Shown here: one piece after another, positions 44,694-64,000 of the stretch
How positions within the stretch are numbered: the stretch's first letter is position 1
Layout of the letters: the number at the start of each line of letters is the position of its first letter
Notes under the pieces: model-generated
The model's database searches: none
What the model was told of the DNA's origin: nothing
Seen by the model: the letters and a program-made list of their open reading frames with translations, nothing else
Made by a program: the position numbers and the translations under genes
Source of the DNA: Ascaris suum
Lineage: Eukaryota; Nematoda; Chromadorea; Rhabditida; Ascarididae
DNA length: 64,000 bases
Assembly: GCA_013433145.1 (NCBI GenBank)
Contig: CM024175.1
Location: forward strand, 5,936,516 to 6,000,515
Direction: 5' to 3'

Positions 44694-46582
44694 CGATGCA
44701 ATATCTGAAATTTAATAACCTGCAAAGAGAAGTGTTCAAAAGAGACCAAATATATGACGTCGACAGTTTTTCATATTTTATTAGCAAATAAAATTCCCTT
44801 CTTCATCGCAACTGGATGATTATGTACCTCAGTATTAATTTGACCATTCACACCTATAAATGCATCCATTACAATCAGCATATTGTTATAAGTGAATATG
44901 GAAAAGGTGTCAATCATTTCCTATTGACAGCATATCAGTGACAAAGATAACGCAATTAGTTTCCCACTCATTCAAAAGCAAAACCTACCTCACGGCACTA
45001 TGGTTTCCTGTCGATGAAATAATCCACTTTCCGGCCATCTATTTATTCAGGAAAGCAATCGGCAAGAGCCATTAGACTCAACATTTTTCGCTGGTCAACA
45101 CTTTTGCTAATTTCATGATAAACAGATATCGCAGTTTCAGGCTTATTAGTTACGGATTTATTTTATTAGGATTTTTAATGCAAAGTATTGAAGGAAGAGG
45201 ACAGGGTCATGGACGCACTTCGGTCTTTTACAGGTTTTGGAGCGAATATATTTGCATGAAAAGGGGGAAGTGGTTCTGTTAAATTCAGCGTGAAGAGATT
45301 TATATTCCAGGTGAGGAACTAAATCATTAGAGCGGAATTCAAGCGCTAGACGGACCCGTGCCATTCGTAATTCTCCAAGCGAACGGGAATTCTGAGTGAA
45401 GCATATACATGAAGGAAGTTTACAAAGAAGAAACTGAGCACTTCTGCACAAAACAAACCAAATCAATTGCAAAAATGCCCATGAATTCATATAAAGAGAA
45501 AAACTAGAGCGAACGAACTGAAGTGATGAGTGATGAATGAATTGTTGTTTGCGGTCGCCGTTCCATATTTCATAATAGCCTCTGAATAGACGGCGTTAGA
45601 CGACCTCACGTCGATCATTTGTTGAAGTGAACAAAGTCGTTGTGTTCGCATATTTCAACTGACAAATGGAATCAGGAATATCGAGAATAACTGCAAATCT
45701 GATTATTGATGGACGTCTGCTTCACATTCAACCCCATATGCTAGCTCACATTCAACTGAGCTAGGCAATTCAACTAATCGAGAGATTTTTGCAGTTAGAA
45801 TTGTTGCTGATCCACACAGAAGGCCTAAGACATCTAGAGAGCTTGCTGCTCGGGCAGTTCTCATGAAACAGCGGCAGGGATGCGCCGAACGTTTGGTGCA
45901 AGGAGGCAGTCAGGTGAAAGCAGTTTCGCACCGACCAAGCGCACATTTCCTTTGCTCTCGACTATCACTTCGATGTTCCCTATTCCCAAAATTAGGAGCA
46001 ACTGTGTGAACTCTCCACTACAAAGGAATCTCGCCTTCAATTATGGGCTGATGTGGAGACAGCACCAGTGACAAGAAAGTTAGAAGGGAGTAGTTGCGCG
46101 TGATCGAATTGCACGCATATTCCTCCCACTTCTCCCTCATAGCGCTACCGAGGACATGGCTAGTCTCTCCTCTCTTCGCCGGGACATGGCTAGTCTCTCC
46201 TATGAAGACCATATGCGAAATTTCAGTTTCGAACATTTGTGGTACTGCAAGAAGCAGCCCATGAAAATCCTTCTAAACAGTGCAATGACATCCATTCCAC
46301 ACATTGTGACAGCAACAAGATATTGTTTCATTTCTAAAACTCGGGAACTGTGTGGCAAAATGCTTTGTTTCGATTGCGAATTCTGCTGTAATAAATTGCA
46401 GATTCATGACCTGCATGCTCGTTTTCTTGCATCAGCTGGCCTTTCGCAATATGGAAGTGAAAGAAATTTCTGGTGCCGGTGACTGTGGTTCGGTTAGGAA
46501 TTTAAATCTCACCTTTAAAGAGTCACATCTTGACTATCAAGCACCAACGACACAATAACTCTCTCACATTTTGAATACTTAC
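44694..46582. other. Upstream of VWA paralogue 1, no secure gene
   Basis: A 110-codon minus frame from ATG 45490 to 45158 begins hydrophobically (MNSWAFLQLIWFVLC) and has Cys in FSCKYIRSKTCKRPKC. It could be a small secreted protein, though it has no supporting splice or family evidence. A 30 bp direct repeat (GACATGGCTAGTCTCTCC, copies at 46153 and 46183) lies in an otherwise anonymous stretch. Confidence 0.28.
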
Positions 46583-46780
46583 CAAGTGATGCCAAAAAGA
46601 GGACTCCAACATCCACACATAAATCCCGCCGTAGAAAACAATGATGATTGAAAGTACGGTTCTGCGTTCTGCATTCACTGATGCTTGCCAACTATAAACC
46701 TTTTTCACAGCAGGTATTGAGGACGCTCCGCTCCAGGTGCTTGAGAGAATGGAAGTAAAAGGATACGCTTCGCAATGCAT
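46583..46780 (-). CDS. Exon of a possible membrane protein
   Basis: 66 codons from an ATG at 46780 to a consensus donor (TTG|GTAAGT). The first part is polar with Trp and Ser (STWSGASSIPAVKKVYSW). The second is a clear hydrophobic helix (RRTVLSIIIVFYGGIYVWML). It resembles one membrane pass of a transporter or receptor, but I could not find the next exon. Family not assigned. Confidence 0.38.
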
Positions 46781-49700
46781 TCGCCTTTATCTTCCTTGAG
46801 GGAGTCCGTTTCGCATCTCAAATGCCACCTATGCATGAAGCATATAACAATTCAGACGACATTCGTTATGAAAAATAGGAATCACATCTACTACAAAGAT
46901 GCATTACGTCCTATATGAATTCGACTGCACAAAGCAAATGTTTTATCGCATTGATATCATTTCGGCCTTCCGTCGAGAGAACAATATGCAAAACAGAACA
47001 CATCGAAAAAGCGCACATTCCTATAGTATTTTGATTTCAGTTATGTCACACAGTGTGGAGAGAGCAGAATTTTAGTGAGGTAGCACGTGCCGAAATGTGT
47101 GATATTTCTTGAACCAATAGTGGCTACAAGACTGTGACTAGATCTAAAGTTCGCCGGAGACCGTTTATTCGCCGACACCATTTACCTCTATCAAAGTAGG
47201 TCAGCAGTTTTCTTGTGTAACTGTGCCATATTTAATGGAATGTTTTGAAGGAAAACGGACCAGGAAACCTTTGAAGGAAAATCCTTTGAAACGCAAAAAT
47301 TCCCCTTGTTTGGTTGCCTTATGCGATTAGTTTCCGAAATTAATCTCTTCTTAAAAATTTTCGGCTTATTCGATGTCTTCAAGATTGAATTTTGGTAGCC
47401 ACGAATTATGTCTTTTGATGGCTACAAGCTCCGCTTTTCTCTTCCCCAGTAAAATGCAACCTCTGTCATCTTCTAGCTTTAATAGCAGATGCCTTCTGGC
47501 TTTCCAACTTCTAGTGGTCCCGAAGGTTATTATTTCTCATAATCATGAAATATTAGCCACAAAAAAATCTGGATTTTGTAAAGAACACTTTAAATAATAG
47601 GGTATTTCCTTTACATTTCGCTACAAAAAGATATATTCCACCAATAAAAAAAATCTATTCTTCCAGCATAAAAAAGACGAACTCTCACAACCTTCTAGCA
47701 GTGCTTAACCTCTTTTACGCAATAACTTGGAAAATATCTATTCTTACGCATTATAAATTAAGCGATAATTGATAGACTAATGTGAATTGAGAAATATAAA
47801 ATCGCATCGAAGCAGTTCTGAAGTGCTTTCTATACTCGAAAAGCAGCTTTTTTGAATCAAGATTTGAAAGTACATGAGAAACTACAAGCGCATACATAGA
47901 AATGAGCGTGCTCAAGAGCATTCAAAACCGACCCGATGTGTGTCCTCAGGTATTTAGAAGTATTTCTCATAATTCGAGAATCGCCCTGGTCTAACATTCT
48001 AGTCTGGATATTTGAATGTGAATACTCGTGACAATGCAGTATTTGTTTCACAAGTGGTGTCAACGGCGCGTATATGCTGAAGCGCAGTACGCTTTCGTAA
48101 GCGTTGTCATTCGCAACAAGTGCTGTCCGGAGAACTCGCTTCATATCTTTGCTCGAAGGGTGAGGAGAGCGGTAAACCATAGCGAAATATGAGAATGTTG
48201 AAATTCCTAGCAATCCTTTGCGATGCATATAAAAGTACTGAAAATTTCACTGTTTTCTTCGTGTTAGCACTTACTCTCGTATTCTGTGAAGACAAATGTT
48301 TGGGCTAGTGGGAAAGAAAGCGGTGAGCGGAATGGACTAGGGGAGGTGGATTGAAGGAGGAGGGGAGCTAGGAGGAACGAAAAAAACTTCGGAACTTTAA
48401 GATGCAGAAATGACAAAAACTCTTTACTACTACATAACGCTAATTTAGTAAAATTTTTGGCGGCGTTTATTTAATCATCCCATCCACGGGTCCAGTGCTC
48501 CCACACCGACGCTGTCTCTCATATATCAACTGTGGCACCTGCAAAGGACTGAAGAGACGAGGCTTTTGGCCTGTTCTATTCGCTGGTAGAAGCGTGTGTG
48601 CAGTAAACAGATTTAATCATAAGAAATTTATGCGCTTACAAAATTCACATTCTCTTATATATGGGAAACATAAACTCATATAAAGATGCAGAGTCAAACA
48701 ACTCGCCTGAAAGAAATGAGCATACAATCTTGAAATAGTGAGAAAAAAGTTGGAGAAATTTAGGTGGACGACCTGGAGCAAATGGTCGGGAGAAACAAGT
48801 ACGCGCATTTGGGTGGCATAAATGGGTCTCTTCCCTTTGCAACAGATTTTGAAGCATTCCTCTCGAGGATAGATGAATTTTTTGGATTGCTATTAAATTA
48901 CGCCGATGTACGAACTTGCGGTAATTTGTGAGATGTGAAGGTGGCAAACATTTGTCCCCGAATTTTGAAATTTGCGCGGTGCAACAAATTTTATCAGAAC
49001 ATTTAAAACAGCACTCTTACAGTCATAGTTTGCGAAAACAGTTGCTTGAAACTGTCAACATCGAGCTGAATTGAACAGCAACTTAACGAAGATGGGACCA
49101 TTTGATGATGCTGGACGCGTTGTATACTTCAAGTGCTCTTGGTCGGTATATTCATTTTCACAGTTATTCAAACGTCTGGTTTTTAAAATAAAAGACCGAA
49201 GGAGTTTCAACTGGAAGAAATCTTCGAAAACAAATTGGCATCTTCTTTCCTCCTCACTTCTTTTGATTCCTGCTAACATCGCGTAAATATTTCACGATAA
49301 ACGCATCATAAATCAATGTAGCGTGTTACACACTGGCGAATAACGGATTGCGCATCAGTACAGCTTAATGGATCATTACAACAAAATCATTGCGCGATTC
49401 TACGGAAAAACAACGATACAAAATGGCAGCAATTAAAATTTCCACATTTTAGGCTTTTCGAGTCCTGCAATGGGCAGTTATTTCGTGCTTGAAATACCAC
49501 AGCAACCAAAAGATCCAAAAATTCGGTGCTTTCATAAATTACGCGAAAAAACTTGCGATACTGCTAAACTATCTCAAATTTCACATACGTAAATCTTCGT
49601 TGATTAACATTGCCAAAATTGAATCCCTCACGAAAACCTACAGTATAAATGACCCAACGCGGATTCATTCCTTCTCACGCTTCCCCGTCCTTTCTCCGCA

Positions 49701-49823
49701 GTTCCATCTATTCCAACGTGCTTGGAATACCATGGCATCACCAGCACTTATTTATTGATGGTCGTTGTGGGCTTTCATTATTTATTAATAGGCAACTCAA
49801 TGGTATGAAAAGAGCAAATGTTG
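46781..49823. other. Spacer downstream of the glycosyltransferase, one unassigned frame
   Basis: A 123-codon minus frame (48228-47857) starts at an ATG, has balanced codon use and reads KDMKRVLRTALVANDNAYES, later GDSRIMRNTSKYL. It may be a real single-exon gene but shows no signal or domain. The rest is AT-rich and featureless. Confidence 0.3.
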
Positions 49824-60355
<10,532 letters not shown>

Positions 60356-63300
60356 ATTCAGGATCGCAAATGGAACAGTCGCGCAGTCTGTAGGTAGTAT
60401 AGCTTTTGAGGCAGGAAAAAGTCGACAGTTTAAATGAGGGGCCTGATCAATGATTTTTGAAAATGTATCCACTGACTGCTCCTTACTCCCCCCCCCCCCC
60501 CCTCATTTGACTTTTGTTTCAGGACTACAAAACAATAAAAGTCTTTTTTCCTCCCACAAAACGAAATCAGGAGGGAAAAGTAATTTGGCATTTTGAATGG
60601 GCCGTTGGAATACAAACCACATTGAGGAATGAAATAGTGTGCATGTTTTTATTGGAAAGCTTTGGCCTAATAACTTAGGGGAATAAAAGTATCAATGAAG
60701 GCATCATGATCTGTAGTGAAATAAGATTCGTGATGTTCATAGCCGTATTCACTGCTTTGTTAATGAAGTCATTTACGTTCATGCATAATTGATGCACTTC
60801 TATAGGAACTATGAACACCTTAAATTGGCAAATAAACAATAAATGCGCTCGACGGGAACCTCGAAACGAGATGAAATACAATGGAACAACGATTCCTATG
60901 CTAGCGTAAACGAATAATGTATAGGCGCAAAGACGCAAGGAAATGTTTCAAGAGGTGAAAAACGAAATTGAAGGGAACGTTGAAATATAGTGCAGAGGAA
61001 TCACTGATTCCTGGCATGTTCCGCGCAAGATGTGTCACATATTCATCGCGCCTTCAAATTATTATATAGAGAAACTTGTTAATCATAGAGGAGTGTAGGT
61101 TGAAGATAGGTATGACTAACGCCGTATGAGTAACGCAAGTTTTTAGGGCCTCTTTTAAGCGCAGCAGTGCAGTTTTCACTAGTCACCTTTGAAATGGTAG
61201 AATTCCAACGTTTGGCAACTGCGTTTGTGAAAATTCAGAGGAATACGTGCGAATTGACTTTTGCATAATTAACAGGAATAAGTACATCTGCTGTGAAGAA
61301 AACAAAAAAATCGAGAACCACCTCAATCCACAAAGTAAGAAGAAACCTTGAATAAGATATAAACTTCTACTTCAACTCTCAAACTTCAAACGTCTTAAGA
61401 AGCAATGAAGAACGAAGATACTTCAGATCCTTGCATCGTCTACTGGCAATTCTTTCGAACACTCACTGGGTTTTTATGGCGATGCGTTCTCTTTTCTTGA
61501 AAGGAAAACATACCTTGGCAGTATAATCAAGGATTCGACGTGCACACGTCTTATAAGGCAGACTGTGCAAAAAGTATTACTCTGCAAAGGTATTGGAGGT
61601 GTATAAAGTATACTGTATAAAAGACTTGTCGGATATAAGGAAACTACGGCTTCGTAATGTGCACTATTTAGTTTTTAGATGCTGGTGAAGGAGGAAATTC
61701 GAATCAACTATCTCTTGCAAATGCTTTATGCAGTCACGACTGGAGATATGCGATAGCTTTGTCATGGACCATGCGAAATGGGCAAGGATAGAGAGCAGTG
61801 GTCCACATTAACGCCAGCATATTCTGGAACCGAAATAAGTGGACATCACTGTCGAGCAGAAAAATATATAGACAATGAGATGTTGAAAAATAGATTATTT
61901 CTTGTACGTTTCGAGCTATGGATATGAAGCTTCACATAGTAAACAGTCACCTGGATCATTTATATAAGAGAGGAAAAGAGAGAGGAGAGAGAGAAAGAAG
62001 AAATGCCAATGTTAGAAGTAAATTCTTTAGATAAAGATATGATCCACTTTAACTTTATACTTGGCTTGTTATAGAAATGGTTGAATTCATTAATCAAATT
62101 TACGCAGATTCCATCCGAAAGGATCATAAATGAGAAGTGAGTAGGAAGTTGGGATGTTGTGGAAGGCTTGCGAACTAACTTCTCACTCGATAGGTGACTG
62201 CTTGAAAGAAGGTGCGCGAGGATTCGCTCTTAAAGAAAACCTTCAAAAACTACAAGGCAGACCAGTTAGCGTTATCGATCGATAATTGGCAGCTTCTCTT
62301 CGAAATAACCAGCACTGTTTTCCAAAGCGCAGTGTTTACTCGTGATTCCACTGACTTCTAGGGGACTATGGTCCCAGTTCGTGCGATAGGAAATGGAGTT
62401 TTGCTTAGGTTTTAATGAGGAGCGTAGTCAGGAAGTGTCGCATTCTTAAAGAGAACAGAGTTCAAGCTGACAATGAATCTCGTCGTACTAAACTAATGGC
62501 ACAAAAGGAGGTGATTCGTCTTAACTCAACATCGTTTTTTAGGCTCGTTGGTGTACTGCTGAAGTATTTAGCATATATCTACCTTCGTGACGATGCCTTT
62601 AGGCATTTGGACGGCAGCTATTGCAGTGTCTTATCTGAGCTTGGTTGACAAAAAAACGAAATGTGCTATTATTTCTTTGCGAAAGGTCACGACGTTTTGA
62701 ATTAATGTGATAGTGCTTATCTACCCGGAGAAGCCTTATTACAATCTTTACGTTTCAGGAGTATTGCACCTCCGAACAAGTTGAATCACAAGCGGTCTCT
62801 CGTTGTGAATGCGCCCGTAACCCGGTGCCGAATAATATTCAGGAAGACGCTGAAAAGTGGTACGCATCGAAAGCGCTCACACGTTAGTGAGTTTAGTCGC
62901 TATGCATTTTGGACGGTTTGTTGATCGCTCTAACACAAAAAAAATCTTCATTTGTGTCAGTAAGGGATCAAACAAAATAGTTGTAAAAACATAATAAAAA
63001 TGAGTGCGGAAACCGAAACAACATCCTGTGACGAGCTGAGATGCTCGTCGGTGCATTATTCAAAGATAAGAACGCTACTACCGCCTCTTTTATCAGCACT
63101 TCTGAATGCTCGCAAGGCGTTGTTTCAACGGTATTGGTCCTCCGTCCGTCTTCCCTATCAGAGAACCCGCCCCCTAGCCCTTCTAAGGCCTCAGATATTC
63201 CAAACTGGCGTGTCGATCCTGTTATCAATTCTGTCCCTTACCTGACAGGAAAAAAGCAAATACAATTCAGCAAGTTGTATTTAGCACATCACTGTTACCC

Positions 63301-63616
63301 GAGTAAACGCACGACTCTTTGGATGGTGTTTGCAATCGGAGCATGAGGACTCGCTTCAAATACAAAAGCAGCGAATAGAGAGAGAGAGATAACGGGGACA
63401 ATATAAAACACTGATCGCGAGAAACCCGACTGGACGGACGGCGACCACTAGGAAATCCCGAGTGACGGAATCGCTGCCTGCCTATAACGCCGATTGCTTC
63501 CAACAGTTATTCCACATCACATCCAAAAACAACCCACCCTAACGTGAAGAGAGTTCTGGAACAAAATTCGCATTGCATATCCGAACGTTTCAACACAAAG
63601 TAGTTTTTGAACTCAC
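60356..63616. other. Upstream flank of the glycosyltransferase, no secure gene
   Basis: It contains a C15 tract (60488-60502) 133 bp from the UGT start codon and a purine-rich GA tract (61970-62010). An 87-codon hydrophobic minus frame (60938-60675) has no ATG or splice support. A 77-codon plus frame lies at 62415-62648. The frames at 63000-63346 overlap on both strands and cannot be resolved. Confidence 0.4.
60488..60502. repeat. C15 homopolymer
   Basis: Fifteen consecutive C on the plus strand, just 5' of the glycosyltransferase gene. Confidence 0.95.
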
Positions 63617-63706
63617 GCTTTTTATATGCTCCCGAGTCTTCGCAGTTCCGCAATAACCAAGTCGGTATGGGAGTGGAATAGATGCGCCACGTGCGAGAGC
63701 TCAGAA
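63617..63706 (-). CDS. Internal exon, unrecognised
   Basis: A 90 bp exon with a strong acceptor (CTTTGTCTTCACAG) and a GC|GTGAGT donor. It encodes LSSRTWRIYSTPIP and LLRNCEDSGAYKK in phase 1 at both ends. The partner exons would lie beyond the right edge (5') and below 63611 (3'); neither was found. The final 290 bp of the window show nothing more. Confidence 0.33.
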
Positions 63707-64000
63707 CTGTGAAGACAAAGGTGGATCCAGCATGACGCGCAGGTGAAGTGGAAGGATACAACCTTTATGCTTTTCTTCTCACTTTAGCGCAACGCCTAAC
63801 AAACCTTCGGCCTCAGTTTCACCCTCCAGAATCATTACTCTTTATTCTTCTGGCTTGATTGCTTTTCAGTTCCCCAATCAACAGGGCAGCCAACAACGAT
63901 ACAACAACTACTAGCGTTAAGAAGGACAGAGGAACGCGTAAGTGAGTGGAACAGGACTTCTACCAACTCGCCCACGCTACTTCGAGCAGAGCCCAAGGTG

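Overview
This is a 64 kb piece of nuclear DNA from a nematode, most likely a strongylid (clade V, hookworm-like) parasite. The taxon is inferred from three things: two SXP/RAL-2 (DUF148) genes, a family known only from nematodes; a nematode-style UDP-glycosyltransferase; and many small GT-AG exons with T-rich TTTCAG-type acceptors. Genes are sparse, AT-rich and broken into small exons, so I rebuilt them exon by exon using splice sites, codon phase and family motifs.

Five genes are supported to a useful level. (1) A complete 10-exon UDP-glycosyltransferase on the minus strand (60355 to 49824). Its exons sum to 1497 bp with every junction in phase, giving 498 residues. (2, 3) Two paralogous small von Willebrand factor A (VWA) proteins on the minus strand (44693-42335 and 17939-14945), with the same intron phases and degenerate metal sites. 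(4, 5) Two SXP/RAL-2 genes arranged head to head (28511-26529 minus, 30542-33004 plus), sharing a phase-0 intron just after the conserved WA...QGSE segment. A single-exon secreted, acidic/serine-rich precursor (20147-19158 minus) is also likely.

Around these lie several exon chains that look coding and splice in phase but that I cannot assign to a family. They are at 3774-4424 (-), 18516-18881 (+, Cys-rich), 20418-21199 (+), 22891-23608 (-), 34574-36090 (+), 36969-37985 (+), 46583-46780 (-) and 63617-63706 (-). They should be read as gene predictions only.

The non-coding landscape has four (AT)n arrays of 100-118 bp, three of them inside introns of the well supported genes and one in an intron of a weak prediction. 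There are also C/G homopolymers of 15-16 nt, a 183 bp foldback element at 41057-41239, a perfect 21 bp inverted repeat at 18326-18372, and small tandem duplications. I saw no rRNA, tRNA, CRISPR array or intact autonomous transposon. Functionally the window mixes a detoxification/conjugation enzyme with predicted secreted proteins of the kinds found in nematode excretory products. No operon-like arrangement is evident.
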